From Morella rubra (taxonomy: Eukaryota; Streptophyta; Magnoliopsida; Fagales; Myricaceae), in assembly GCA_003952965.2 (NCBI GenBank), contig CM025856.1:13224386-13288385 (forward strand): a DNA stretch of 64,000 nt, read 5' to 3'. This document shows, in pieces, positions 44,705-57,608 of this stretch. Position numbers and translations under genes: made by a program. How positions within the stretch are numbered: position 1 is the first letter of the stretch; each line of letters opens with the position of its first letter. The notes below the pieces were generated by a model, which made no database searches, was not told where the DNA came from, and worked only from the letters and a program-made list of their open reading frames with translations.

Positions 44705-45096
44705 GAGTTAAATACACTTTGGACCCTCCAACTATGAGTGTCTTTATACTTTATACTCCAATTTATTATTTTTTTCACATTGCACCCACCAACTATGATT
44801 TTAATACTTTGCACCTTCCTTAAAATTTTCCTTAAGTTCTGACAGAAATTTAAGTTTTGGCTAAAATATTATGAATTTATCCTCATAAAATGGTCATTGT
44901 AAAAAAAAAATTATGGAGACAAAATTATTATTTTCCACACCAAAAAATTATTTTTCGTTCAAATTATCCAAAAAATTTAATAGAGGGTGCAAATTATTTG
45001 AAATAAATAGTTGAGGGATACAATGTCTCAAAAATAAAAGAAGAATGCAAAGTGTCAGATACCCCAAACTTCGTGGATGCAAAGTGTAATTAACTC
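44705..45096. mobile_element. Hairpin MITE, copy 2
   Basis: 392 bases with terminal inverted repeats GAGTTAAATACACTTTG and CAAAGTGTAATTAACTC and internally paired 'gcacccaccaactat'-type blocks. Same family as copy 1 but clearly diverged. Both lie between the CACTA element and the selenium-binding protein gene. Confidence 0.65.
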
Positions 45097-47005
45097 AAAA
45101 TATATTTATCCCAAAGTCGATTAAGAATATTTTTATGACGGTAAACATCTGATAATGGATGTTGGGCGTGTTACATTATGAGTTACAAAATGAATTCAGG
45201 TGGTGTTTGATTGTTAAAATGTTGGGGTGTTGGAGTTGGTGAAAAAATGAAGAAATAAATTATTTGAATGAATTTTTTAAATTTATTTGAAGTAAAAAGT
45301 GATGATTTGATTTAGAAAGAGAGAATTTTAGGGAGTTATTTAGGTGGGATAGAAATTTTAAGAGCCCAAAATTTTGGCTTAGATATTTTGAGCATTTGAG
45401 AATGGAGACGGATAATATTGCTAGTTGGATGATCGCAACAAGAGCCATAATTAGCTAATCGAGTGAGGCGCATAAATAGCTGAGATAACTTATGAAAGCG
45501 ACTAACCTTACGGAAGAAGGTCTGACGACATGGGTGGCTCCACAAACAGCCAAAATAGAAAGTACATCTGCCTTCTTCCATATGCAAAAATGGCAAATGG
45601 GACCAAAAGAGATATGGGGAAGGAAGGAGTAACAAAAACACTTTTGGCTTGTACGATACTCCAAATAATACAAAAAGAGATAAATGATAAATTTTTGATA
45701 AAAAAACTTAGCCAGTGTAGAATCGTCTAATACTCTTAACGTAAGAAATTTTTTTTAACCCTCACTATATGAAGTTGGGTCTTCCACGACGAAGCTTTCC
45801 GTAGACACAAATGGCAAAAGTCGTGGGAGTTGCTCTTCCGCTATAGCTTTCAATAGTCGAAGCTCGATCGAGATTGTAGCATCAACATTGGCCTGCCATG
45901 ACCACTTTTTTGCCACGTCGGGAATCGGTTGCTACGTCTACGGGAAATCATGTTGGAAGAACATTTGAGCATTCGTCGATGAAGGGTCCTGCGATTAGGA
46001 CAGGCTGGTCGACTTTGCTCACTCGCCGGTGACTTAAACGAGGTCAAGAATGTCATTGCCTCTGCCAACAAATGATTGAGACGTCAAGGTTGTAGGCCAT
46101 CACTGCCGACGCGATATACCTCATCAAGGACACCTCTGCCTTCGCCGACGATGAATATGTTGTGAAGTATGCTAGCGTCTTGTTTTTTTTTTCATTCTAC
46201 TTACAAGCTACGTACTCCCTTGGTTTAATTTTCAGATATCTCATAGTTTGAGTGAGGGTAATATGACTACACATCTATTAATTAAGGAAGGAATTTAGGA
46301 AGGAATATTAACTTTGACGGTAGTGAGGTTTATCGCGTTGTGCTGTCAACAGATTCAATATGTGAGTTTTGATGCTTGACCTTTTGGTATGAGAGATTTT
46401 GATTCTTGGCAAGCTGAATTTTTCTAATATTAAATTGTAAGCCTGTATTAATTTTGGTTTGCGGGTTTGTTTTTATTATTTTGAGTCCTTTATTTTGTTT
46501 TTTGTTGTCTTGTCTAGATTATTCAAGTCCTTTTATTTGGTTTTTTTTTTTAATTTTTTTGTCGTGTCTAGTTTTGAATATAACTACAGTATTTATCGGT
46601 CATAAGTGGTAATGAAATTCGGATATACTGGCTTTTAAAAGGAAAAACAAAAAAAACAAAACAAAGAAGCTGTATTATATCAGGTTCCTAAAATGCACAG
46701 AACTTGATAACTACATTAAGAAAGGAATATAACCGAGCAACGACATTGATAGCTCCGTAAAATAAAGCGATTGGACACAGTGATTAGTTAAATGGATGGC
46801 AATGAAGAGCCTGGCCCTCAGAGGCAGATCATAGATGAAAGATCATGTATACTGTATTGATTGAAAGTTGCCATATTTATTTAATCCATTAAAGACTGTA
46901 TTGCTCCCACATTCAGCATCTCAATCAACTTAAGTTGGGCAGGTCATTGTCTCCTATTATAAGTTAAAAAGATGGCCTTTATTGCTAGAAAGAGGTCCAA
47001 GTAGC
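45097..47005. other. Intergenic, no gene supported
   Basis: 45,790-46,170 is richer in G and C than its surroundings and looks like a possible decayed exon, but no frame longer than about 73 codons and no domain can be recognised. 46,480-46,560 is T-rich. The part from about 46,850 to 47,005 is probably the 3' untranslated region of the selenium-binding protein gene. Confidence 0.45.
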
Positions 47006-50000
47006 TCAAATCCATATATCTGAAGTGCAGTCACCACCAGGATATCTCATCTCATGAGCTAGTGAAGGACCATCAGGTTCAGCTGCGAAATCGACGAAGA
47101 AATTTGGGTTTATTTCCAGACCACCTTTCTCTGTGTTGACATCGATCTGCAACATATGGGATCCTTTCTCCACAAGTTCAGGATAAAATTGACGATCCCA
47201 TGTACTGAAAAGCGAGTTGGTGACGTAGAGCCGCTTCCCATCTAAACTTAACTGGATCATTTGAGGTCCTCCTCTCAACCGATTTCCCTGAAATGAAAAT
47301 GGGAAGCAAATCATATTGTACATTATGGGTACTCCATCCAGCAAAAATAGTGTCATTATTAGGATGAGTAAAGAGGAGTCTGCACCCAAAAAAAAAGCAC
47401 ATACGCCACATAATTATGCTCAACATGAGATAGAGAAGAATGCTCAAATAGTTTCTATTCTGTTGCATCCTATCACTTCAGTGGTCTGGCCCAATAAGGC
47501 ATTCTACTGTAGGGATAAAAGTAGTTCAAGTGATCACTGAGACATATCAGAACAAGTTTTTATACGGACTAGCCACCCGCATAAACACATCTAACGTTTT
47601 GCTGGTTGGGTGTTTCTGTTACAAGATTAGCTAGTGAGAATACTGGTAAATAATTTCTTGAAAGTGGTGATTTTGTCACTGAATCACAATGTCAACCAGA
47701 AGGAAAAAATGCATCTCTGTGCGAAATGCTTTTAGGGCAGGGCATGTTTCAAAGGTTATCTGAAATTCACATGAGTATTCCAAACCAAGATGCTCGTTAA
47801 GGAAAGTGACAATCAGCTCAGAAAAGAGTTCTAACATTAGAATAGAGATCATACAAACCTTAATCTCTGGAACATCAAACTGCCATGTTTTCCCATCTTC
47901 TCCCTCAGCCACTATTGGGCTGCCCTTTTGTAAGAGTCCCCCAACCCATACTTGCCCTGTCAGTAAAGGATTCTGAGGGTCCTCAATGTTATATTGCCTC
48001 ACATCCCCATGAAGCCAGTTCACAAAATATAGAAAACGATCATCAAGAGAGATCAGAAAATCAGTTATAAGCCCAGGCATTTCTGGAAGAATCCAGTTTT
48101 GCACCTTCAATGGCTTCACTGCTATTGCAACCTGCAATTATTGATCAGGGTACTGTGGGTCATGATGCCTCTGAGAAAAACATTACAGACCAAACTTCAC
48201 GGTGGACAGACTACTGCATAGATATATAGGTATCTTATCTGCATACCTCATGGCTCCATGAGCCATCTTTGGTCTGGAAAAATCGTACCATATTACTTGT
48301 CAAGGCACATCCAACAAACCCTGTATCTTTTGAAGGATCATGCAGGAATCTTATCTGCAAAATGAGTCAGATTGAGAGAAAATAGACCCAGAATTACAAA
48401 ATGCTCATGGCAACAAAGATAAGAAAAACTCAATTAACTGCGATGGCCAGATCCTAGATATTGGGAAACAATGTTGTAGATTGTCTATGCACTTACCTCC
48501 AAAGGTAAAAGCCCTGTCTCGCCAAGATCCAGTGTTTGTCTCAGTTCGCCCCCGGGCCAGCTGTAAACATACAGATGCCTCCCATAGTAACCATTAGAAA
48601 CATCATCAAGGTTAAAACCTTTGGTGAAAGCAGCAGGGGCACCCCATGATGAGCTTATCATTGTCTTATGTCGTGGTTGGTACCAGAAATCATAGCCAAA
48701 CAGTGGACTATGCCCTGGTTTCTCCCACCTGATGGACGTCCAAGAGAGTTACAGGGTCCTATTATAACCGTGCAAATGGTCTATTTACGATTCAGCACTT
48801 TATAAATGTTATTAAATTGTCACCATTACACTAAAAAATTATATCAATGTGTAGGTCTCAAGTCAGTCGAAAGCAACACTACCTTCCTTTCACATTAAAT
48901 TCAGAATCAAGAAGAAGAAAGCCATTCCCTGCAGCATTTCCCTGTTTATCTCCAAGGCAAGAGACCATTATGTCCCCAGAAGCAAGGCAATGGGATGTGT
49001 GTGGATAAGCCAAACCAGTCTTCTGGCTGATATCTTCAGGCTCAACAACTTTATGCAAGGATGGAGCCTTTGGATTGGTTTTTGTGTCAATCACATATAT
49101 GCGACCAGATCTGGAAAAAAAACTCAGATTAGCAAGGAAAATACACACCAGACAGTTGATTGATCTCTTTCAAATGATGAATCATCAGTATTGGTAGTCA
49201 TAACTTCCTGAGAACAGTTGAGGAAACACTTCAGATTTCATTTGGTCTCCTAGGGAAATGAAGCTATCCATGGCATCTTAAACATATCCATCTTAAAGCA
49301 CAGATACGTTGGTAAAATGAAAATGAAAAATAAAAAATTGACATAACAAAAAAAACAGTTGTCATGATTTAGCCATAGTATTTCACCCGATAATATAAAG
49401 CTACAGCTACACATCCCTCTTCAAACTCGTCCACAACTACCCTGAGATAAATTTGAGCAGTATTATAGTTACATGAACCTCATTTACCTTCATCAAATGG
49501 CGTAACAGAAAGGGAAAAAGAATTAGAATCAATGTAGTAAGAAAATGCCAGTCACAGTAGTGGTAGTTAAACAATATTTTAATGTTAGGAGAAAATACAC
49601 CTTTCACTTATGAACTTCTATAAATTTTACACTTTGCACCTTAAACTACTACATTTGAGATATTGCACACACAAACTATCCATCTTTAATATATTATACC
49701 CTTAGTCTATTTTTTCTGTCCAATTGGACGAAAAACGTTTTTTTTTTTATCAAATAAAATGATGATTATGCCCTTAAAAGTATCTTGCTATTCACATGAC
49801 TTCTTTAAAGGGCATAATTGTCATTTCATCTTTAAAAAGTCAATTTTTGTCCAATTGGACGGAAAAAGTAGACAGAAGGTGTAATATGTTATGAATTGGT
49901 AGTTTGTGGATACAATGTTTCAAATGTTGTAGTTTAGGATGCAAAATTTAAAACACGTGGTAGTTCGTAAGTGAAAAATGTATTTTCTCCTTTAAGCTAA

Positions 50001-51557
50001 GAATCCTTTTAGTCCCCAAAGCTAATATTACATAATACATATATTTTCAATATTTTGGCAAACCTGTCTTCCCCGTTCTTATTGGCCACTTTGCTGTCAT
50101 TTTTTAACCAAATAATATCAGCCATACCCACCAACCCATGCACCATACACTTTTAATTCTACTGATATGAATCTAGGCATATTTACGTGTTCGTGTATGT
50201 GAAGAGTAATTGACGCCTCATAAAATTTGGTCTCTTACACTAGTGAAGGTAGGATCAGAAAACGTCGATCTGCTGATGGATCTCCATGGCAAGAGCTGCA
50301 TGAATTCCACCCTGAATGATGTAGTTCGTCACCTATATAAGGCACAGGCAGCCTGTGGATAACTTTTGAATAAGTAGGAGACGTGGGATCTATGTCCACC
50401 GTAGCCAGGTAGTCAGGCTTCTCTCTTCCCGTTCCTGTTCATATGTTGGACCATTAAACTAAAGTAAGCCAAGTACTTCAAAATGATTGTTTACCTTCCC
50501 AAAAGCAATAATCTATAAAAAGAACAAGGACCCTAATCAATTGATGCATTTGTGCAAGCAAGTGCAAGAGAAGCAAGCAAAGTAGAAGCTTTGCTACTCG
50601 AGCTTGGTAGTATCAGCAACAACTCATTTGAAAACCTGAAACTGCAGATTACCTAAGACACCATAATCTACATAGATTCACTAGTTTGTCACTGAGCTGT
50701 TCGGAAGTTAGAGAACATAACACGATTAAATAGAAGAGCAGAGGAGAAAATAAAGATTTGAATCCAAATTTACAACCCTGATATATTTAATCTACATAGA
50801 TTCACTAGTTTGTCACTGAGCTGTTCGGAAGTTAGAGAACATAACACGATTAAATAGAAGAGCGGAGGAGAAAATGAAGATTTGAATCTAAATTTAGAAC
50901 CCTGATATATTTTTTTTATTATTCATGAAATGAAACACTAATTGAGGATAAAGCCAAAGAAGGATGTCGTCACAAGAAGAAGAAAGATTTGTGTTAGTGG
51001 ATTTGGGCACACAACCAATTAATAAGGAACCTACACCTCTGCCCTGTAATTCGTAAAAAAAAACGAAGCAAATTATAGGAAAGCCCAGGTTCAATTTACG
51101 AAATTGGAATTTAGTATGGGCAGCATTTAGTCCGCCATAGGACTAACCGATCATTCTCTTACAGCATTCACGTCCGCTCGTTCAGTAATTACAATTCCCA
51201 TCCAGAGCACACGACAATGAGCACAATCTTCTCCATAAACACAACTTCGTTAAAAGCTCAATCTAACCGACCGAGACATACATGCATCTCGATTCAGTCA
51301 CATGTTTCATTCGGCCAAAACTACTGCTGTTACTCCGCATAGTCAAATCGCTAAAATGCAAAACCAATAGAAGTTAAAGAGAAAGACAGAGGTTTGGTAC
51401 CAGAGTAAACGCATGTGACATAGATCAGAGCCTCTCTGGGACCAGACATGGCCTCCAGCGGGGTGGCATACCCCGGTCCCTTCCGGCAGCACGCGCCCGC
51501 GTGCGCGTCTTTCACTCCTACCTCTGCGTGGTTCAACACAGCGACATCCGTAGCCAT
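47006..51557 (-). CDS. SBP1: Selenium-binding protein / methanethiol oxidase, 7 exons
   Basis: Exons on the minus strand: 51,401-51,557, 50,239-50,434, 48,883-49,110, 48,497-48,728, 48,247-48,354, 47,859-48,131 and 47,006-47,287. All junctions are GT-AG and in phase, giving 491 codons, against 490 in Arabidopsis SBP1. Conserved blocks are [18 protein letters not shown] (Cys23/24), [18 protein letters not shown] (CSSC at 98-101), [75 protein letters not shown] and the natural end. The human homologue SELENBP1 oxidises methanethiol to formaldehyde, H2S and H2O2, and plant members are cytosolic and linked to sulfur, glutathione and metal stress. No break is visible. A MITE sits in intron 2 and a tandem duplication in intron 1. 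The symbol indicates family, not proven orthology. Confidence 0.97.
49588..49990. mobile_element. Hairpin MITE, copy 3, in SBP intron 2
   Basis: 403 bases with terminal repeats GGAGAAAATACACCTTTCAC and the inverse 'gtgaaaaatgtattttctcc'. Nearly the whole element pairs with itself ('tttttctgtccaattggacg' against 'gtccaattggacggaaaaag'). Located between SBP exons 3 and 2. A 3-base TTA target duplication is possible but not clean. Confidence 0.75.
50665..50912. repeat. 124-bp tandem duplication in SBP intron 1
   Basis: Two adjacent units, 50,665-50,788 and 50,789-50,912, differing at only a few positions ('agagcagaggag' versus 'agagcggaggag', 'aaataaag' versus 'aaatgaag'). A recent local duplication. 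No regulatory meaning can be deduced. Confidence 0.9.
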
Positions 51558-53299
51558 CTCTCGCTCTTTCTGAAAAGCATAAATAATTCAAACACAGAGC
51601 TCGGTAAGTAAGCGAGCATGCAAGGAAGAAGAAGGTGAAGATGAAATCGGAGGCTCACATGGAATGGGCCTTGCACATTTGCATTTTTCCGGAGCTGGTG
51701 TTGCTTTATACTACGCTTCTGACAGTTTTGTCGTGGCTCCTGAGGTGGCAGCTTACTATCTTAGGAGTGGCTCAGTTTTGTTCGTAAGCGGTCAGGGCTC
51801 ACTAGTCACGGGCTTTGTCTAACAATGTCCAGGGGGGATGTATCGGGAATTTCACTTTCTCTCACGTTCGGATTGGAATCCATATCCTTATCTTTACATG
51901 GTTAATGGACGGTTTAGCGCATGCCACGCATCATGATGATTTGCGCGTCAACATTCCATTCGGTAGGACCTAGAAGACTCGTATGAGTGCCATGCTCTAT
52001 AGAGTGGCTTTATTGAATTTTGGCAAAGTATACCGGCGAAAAGAGGATAAATATGATCTGTATGTCGAATAAATAGTCAATTTCGGCAGAACTATGACGC
52101 ATGATAATAAATATTTTTAATTTTAAAAAATTATAATAATAAAATTTCAAAATCATTTCTTTTTTACTTATCAAATTATTTCTTTCAATCAAAATAAATA
52201 TAAAAAATTCAATCAAAGTAGTATTCGGAAGTAGAAATTTTCATCCCAAAATTTCTATACTTATTAAAAAATTATAAAATAATCTCTCTCTCTCCTTATC
52301 AATTTATTTATTTTATTATAACATTCATTTAAATATTTTCTTTTTACTTTTTTATTAAATTTTATAAAATATTTTTACTTATTCACAAATCTTAAAACTT
52401 TCAAAATTTCTATTACCGAATATTACCAAAATCATCTCTTTCTTCAATTTTTTCACTGTATCTTACGAAACTTTAAAAATTTACAACATATCTCAAACAT
52501 ATTACAAAATTTTTATACTTTTTTCACTAAATCCAATAAAATTTCAATATACCTCAAATTTTACAATACCACCAAAATTTTCAAAAGATTTCTAAATGGA
52601 AACAAGACTTTTGGTCCCACAATACAACTCATCACGAGAGAAAAAGAGAAAGGAAATAATTGCACTATAGACGGTGTAGAATGATTTTGGAATCTCTCCA
52701 AAAGCCAAAAGCCAAAAGGGTGGGGTGTGGGGCGTGCGGAAATTAATAATATAAGAATACTTTTTTCATGTAGAGCGACATGAAGATATTAAACCATGCA
52801 CAAAGAATCATTTCACAAATCGTAAACGCTCTCCGTTATGGGATCCGATAAGATTCGACACGTTGTGTTTAGCTGGCCCGGTTGGACGGAAATCCCAGTT
52901 CTATAGATCATATCCAATAATCTTGATGTATATCTATCCGGAGCTGGCCCTGGCGATACTGGCTTCCATATCTCCTTATTTTTTAAGGTTTTCTGATTAG
53001 ATTTGTCCATAAAGCTTCTGATTCGTGTTGAACTTTGCAGTGTTTTTATGGGATTCTGGCGGAGTTTTTGTACACAGAAGTGAGCTGGACGTGGCCATAC
53101 CTGTGAGATTTTGGATATCACCCTTTAAAAAAAAACAATTAAATGTTTTATTATAATAAATATAATACTTTTCGTCTTAGTCTCTATTCGTCGTGCCTGT
53201 CTAATCCGCAATGGATGGCAAAGAGAGAAATAGGATGATGCTTATTAGTTAGTTACTAGGAGAAAGATGGAGAAATATCGTATTTAAGATAAAGATAAA
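51558..53299. other. SBP upstream region and intergenic DNA
   Basis: The first few hundred bases upstream of the SBP start are moderately GC-balanced and hold its promoter, but no TATA box can be assigned with confidence. From about 52,050 to 52,600 the DNA is very AT-rich. 52,813-53,121 has a 102-codon minus frame without recognisable motifs. No gene supported. Confidence 0.45.
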
Positions 53300-53675
53300 A
53301 GAAAAAATATATATACTTGCAATCCTGATTATTAGAATTTTGATACTTTACACTCAAATTATTAATTTTATTACCTTTCTCGCTCAACTATCAAGCGTTA
53401 ATACCTTGCATCTCTAACCGTTAATTTAAACGACAATTACTATTTTGTTTAGTAAAATAACAAATTTACCTCATAGAAAATATAATTATAAAAATATGAT
53501 AGTAAAATTGTCATTTCACTTAATCAAAATAGTAATTTTCATTTAAATTAACAATTGGGTGCAAAATATATACGGTTGATAGTTGAGGAGCGACATGTAA
53601 TGAATTGATAGTTTTAGTGTAAAATATTAAAACTCTATTAATCAGGAAGAGAAAAGTATATTTAATCCTAAAGAT
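53300..53675. mobile_element. Hairpin MITE, copy 4
   Basis: About 375 self-complementary bases. 'atatacttgcaatcctgattatta' pairs with 'taatcaggaagagaaaagtata', and 'aatttaaacgacaattactattttg' with 'caaaatagtaattttcatttaaatt'. Its general layout (outer arm, 'actatcaa' words, central hairpin) matches copies 1-3, but the ends are degenerate. Confidence 0.55.
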
Positions 53676-55221
53676 AAACATTAGAGAGCTTTGGATAAAC
53701 AAGAGCTTGTTGATAAAGTTTGATCTGTAAAGTTTTTCTTTTTTCATAATTATCTTTTACATCCGTAAACTTGGTTCTAAAGATGCAGAGCTTCTCCTCA
53801 AATTAATGGGTGTGAGAAACACAATTATTATAAAACTAAACAAGTTTTTGATCTCAGAGCACACCAGTTCCTAAAAGTGGCCGCCGTCATCAACTATCAT
53901 CTAACGTTTACATAACATGTCTAAAAACTGAAAATGGTCGGAATATTACAGATTTGGTTGAATGCTGTGTTTGCTAGTTTTCATAAGCATGAAAGAGGAC
54001 ATATACGCAAGAGGAACTCTGATCGATCTCAACACTTACGACTTATCCGTTCAAACTCGTGAATCCGGCTACATCCTTCAACTTTTTTTTTTTTTTTTTC
54101 CGATAGAGCGACATACTTCAACTTGTGTTGTACAGATTCACCTTTATCATGTCCATCATCAATCCACCAGACTTTTCTGGCTCTAGCTTCCCCTTTCCTT
54201 TTTGGGTAAGTTTCTACTTTATCTGTGTTATTAGACATCATTTTCCTACCATGATCGACCAATTCACAGATGCAGAAGAGTCGTACGCTAGCCAACAACT
54301 ACACAAAGTAACAAATTCATATATAAATATATAAATGCCACAGATCTTTCCTTCCTTCACAGCACGCAAGTTGATATTTCTGCACTTAGGTTGGTTATAT
54401 AGTGTGATAAATATATAGATCAATAACTTGGATATATCTGGAGTTCCTTGTATATTAAAGCTTTCCTCCGTATTAAGGCCCATTCCTATAGACTGATTCG
54501 ATCAGTTAAACGCTTACAGGGAACCAAAGCACCCCAACTTGACAACGCCTTCACACTCCACTTCAGATCTTAAATTCCATCCACAAAGGTGATCCTTTCC
54601 CTCTGGAAGATGTGCCTACCCTCCTGCAATGATGGAGATATGGAAGATAAATGAACAAACAAGACAATCCTAGTATACAAAATATCTCTCAGTGCTTCCT
54701 TTACATTCTGTTTCATCAGGTCAGTGACACTCAATTCTAGTGAATGCTTATGTTTAGATTTCAATCCATAAGACCAGACCCAAAAGAAACAAATAAAAGG
54801 AGAAAAACCAAAAAAGACAGAAAGACGAAGAAGACGACGACAAGGAAATACATACCCCAGAATTGGTAATAAAATATATGATGGTTCCACAATCGACAAT
54901 CGTCATTTACCATTCACAGCAACACATATGTGCTCCTTGGATTGGAGTTGAAGGCCTGGTAATTCAACAATATATGGAATCAATCACATCTAAAAGACTG
55001 AAACACAAACCTATATTGGTGCTGAGATAAATATGTTCCACTAAAACTATGAAACAAAAGAAGGTAAAAATCAAAATGAAGATAAATACTAACTACAGTG
55101 CGCTTGAATAAGCACCTAACTGGGAGATTAAATCATCGCCTTGAGTCAGACATTGAATCTATCTTCAGTTAAAGGCAGACACAAGCTGAATCACGGAGGC
55201 ATTCCAAACCAGAGCCACACA
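53676..55221. other. Intergenic and PPR 3' region
   Basis: No gene supported. Frames of 66-109 codons here lack motifs and overlap each other on opposite strands. A 17-T run lies near 54,083-54,100. The last few hundred bases before 55,222 are downstream of the PPR stop codon. Confidence 0.45.
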
Positions 55222-57054
55222 TCACCAAAAATCATTGCACGAACACTTCCCCTCCTTAAAATGGTGATACCTATTGGCATCTCGGATGACGATTTCTCTT
55301 ATCATAATGGTGCTTATGAATTTCAAAACAGTGTGGCAATCTCCACAAATGCGAAGATTTTTTACTACCCGAATAACTGTCCCGGGAACCGCCTTAAGCA
55401 ACCCGTAAGCTACAGCCAACCTCTCACTATGCCAAAATAGTTGTCTTTCCTTTTCTTGCTGCTCCATGTCATGTAAAACACAACTAATATCAGGAACATA
55501 ACCTCTTCTCCTCATCTCTGCATCCAATTCCTTAAGAAAACCATAAATCTCATCCTTCATAGAATGAGTGGTTTCCCCAGCATAAAACACTTGGCTTTCC
55601 CTTCCAAGTTCAATGCAACTATAACCAGCTTGCTTTTTAACTTCCATGGTTGCCATCAACTCCCTCACCTTTGACATCTTTTCCCACAATGCAGCACAAG
55701 CATAAATATTAGAGAGTAGTATATAGGTTGATGGAGCCTCTGGTTTTAAACTTAATAGATGATCAGCAACCCTAATTCCCATCTCAATATTATTATGGTG
55801 CTTGCACGCACTTAATAAAGCTGCCCAAGTAGGTTCATCAGGCTTGAACGGCATCAAAGTTATTAGACTCTCAGCCTCATCAAGGTAGCCAGACCGACCT
55901 AGAAGATCTAAGAAGCATGTGTAGTGCTGCAGAGAAGGCCTGATTGCATAATCCTCAGACATGGATTTGAATAGATGACGACCTTTACTGACTAACCCTA
56001 CATGGCTACAGGCATAAATCAATCCAACAAAGGTTACTTCGTTGGGCTTTACTCCAGCTGAAAGCATCTCGTCATATAGAGCCAATGCATCCTGTGCTTG
56101 GCCATGCTGAGCTGCCCCAACTATCATTGATGTCCACGAAACGACATCTCTTTGCTGCATCCTAATAAAAATTTCTTTTGCTGCCAGAATATTACTGCAT
56201 TTAGCATACATATCCAGAAGTGCATTACTGATAAATAAGCAAGATTCATAACCAAGAACAATAATTAGTCCATGAATCTGCTTCCCAAGCTCCAGCACTG
56301 CTAGATTAGCACTAGCACCAACTATACTTGAAAGAACTAATGGGTCTATTATATCGACCCCTTCTCTTCGCATTCCAATAAACAAACAAAACGCATCAGC
56401 CCCATTCCCGCTCTGTACCAGCCCAGAAATCAAAGCCGTCCAAGAAAACAAATTCCTAACAGGTATCTTGTTGAACAGCTCAATAGCATCCGATTTCCTT
56501 CCACTTCGGGCATATCCGGAAATCATGGCAGTCCAAGAAACTGGATTTTTCAATAAAATTGAATCGAAAACCGCATGTGCATCATCCGGTAATCCACATT
56601 TTGCATACATATCAACCAAGGATGACTTAACAACATCGTCATCTCGAAATGGTGATACCACAAAGAGAGCATGCACTTGTTTGCCTTGCCAGATAGCACC
56701 CAATCTAGCACATGCCTTGACGAGGCTAGCAAGCACAAAATGGTCAGGTACTAAGCCATCATGCTTGAGCATGTTAGGGAACATGGAGAGAGTTAAGTGG
56801 GAAAGGTTGGCCTGGTTGTGTGCGGTGAGGATTGAAGCCCATGATACATGATCTCTGCGGGGCGTTTCGTCGAACATGTGAAGGGCGTCGTTCACTAGAC
56901 CGCATTTGCCGTACACGTCTACCAGGGTGTTGGGCAGAGGACCACATTGGTCTAGGCCAGTTTTGATGATTCGAGCATGGAGGTTCTTAGCAGTCAGTGG
57001 GCTTTGGCGCCGGACGCAAAGTTGGAGTTGCTGGAGATAATAAGAGACAAGCAT
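55222..57054 (-). CDS. PPR protein, PLS-DYW class (At4g14050/MEF35-like)
   Basis: Single exon, 610 codons, start and stop natural. Residues about 36-430 are P, L and S pentatricopeptide motifs (NTLVDVYGKCGLVNDALHMF, VSWTAMISGYARSGRKSDAI, KPNEVTFVGLIYACSHVGLV). E and E+ domains follow to about 515, then the DYW deaminase domain. Zinc and catalytic residues are in place: HSE at 542-544, CGDC at 570-573, HH at 597-598 and CSC at 604-606. The last three residues are DFW, not DYW. DYW proteins bind organellar RNA and deaminate specific C to U. By memory of sequence this is close to Arabidopsis At4g14050, which I recall as mitochondrial editing factor MEF35. The start matches that protein's N-terminus (YYLQQLQLC). 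Confidence 0.96.
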   Translation of the reverse strand: MLVSYYLQQLQLCVRRQSPLTAKNLHARIIKTGLDQCGPLPNTLVDVYGKCGLVNDALHMFDETPRRDHVSWASILTAHNQANLSHLTLSMFPNMLKHDGLVPDHFVLASLVKACARLGAIWQGKQVHALFVVSPFRDDDVVKSSLVDMYAKCGLPDDAHAVFDSILLKNPVSWTAMISGYARSGRKSDAIELFNKIPVRNLFSWTALISGLVQSGNGADAFCLFIGMRREGVDIIDPLVLSSIVGASANLAVLELGKQIHGLIIVLGYESCLFISNALLDMYAKCSNILAAKEIFIRMQQRDVVSWTSMIVGAAQHGQAQDALALYDEMLSAGVKPNEVTFVGLIYACSHVGLVSKGRHLFKSMSEDYAIRPSLQHYTCFLDLLGRSGYLDEAESLITLMPFKPDEPTWAALLSACKHHNNIEMGIRVADHLLSLKPEAPSTYILLSNIYACAALWEKMSKVRELMATMEVKKQAGYSCIELGRESQVFYAGETTHSMKDEIYGFLKELDAEMRRRGYVPDISCVLHDMEQQEKERQLFWHSERLAVAYGLLKAVPGTVIRVVKNLRICGDCHTVLKFISTIMIREIVIRDANRYHHFKEGKCSCNDFW

Positions 57055-57608
57055 TCATCAGCCCCTGGACACCTTTGTGGGTGTGATCTCTGAGTTGTAG
57101 GAGTTCTTTTGTTTTTCCTTCACCCGAGCTTCCGGTATTTTTGTACTGTATAGCATATGTTTTGTTTCGAGAAATTTTTCTGATATGCTGTTATCTGTGG
57201 ACAAGGAATTTTTTTGGGATAAATTATAAATAATCATTCACAGACTATTACTATTTTCTCAATTACTCTTAAATTATCACTTATTATAACTCACCCTTAA
57301 ACTATGTCCTTATTCTAGTTTTATCCCTCGACCGACTTGGGACATCAATTTGTGTGACACTCCTTCCTTTTGAACTCTTTTAATGTTATTAATGGAGGTA
57401 TTTTCTTTAATTATGAAGTTTTTAGTAGTCAATTTCCGTCATTTATTTTTCCTTTGCTATAATTTCATGTTTTTAGTGCATTTACATTGCTCATGCCTTG
57501 TTATTTGAGCGAGAGCTAGATTATTTTTCTTTTTCATATCAATGCACTCTTACATAATTAAATTTTGATGTTCACATCATTAGCTCTATGATTTTCTTTC
57601 TCTCATTA
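56753..57608. repeat. Tandem duplication unit A (PPR 5' end and upstream)
   Basis: Covers the first 300 bases of the PPR gene plus about 550 bases upstream. It is repeated at 57,609-58,600 with an offset of 879 bases at the start codon. Upstream parts 57,055-57,485 and 57,934-58,365 are nearly identical. Beyond that unit A lacks several short stretches present in unit B. The junction is near 57,608 ('ctgacctag' / 'ccatcatgctt'). Confidence 0.88.

Noticed and set aside
45850..46071. 73-codon frame in a GC-richer patch as an exon
   Set aside because: Composition is suggestive, but no family resemblance and no consistent splice sites were found.
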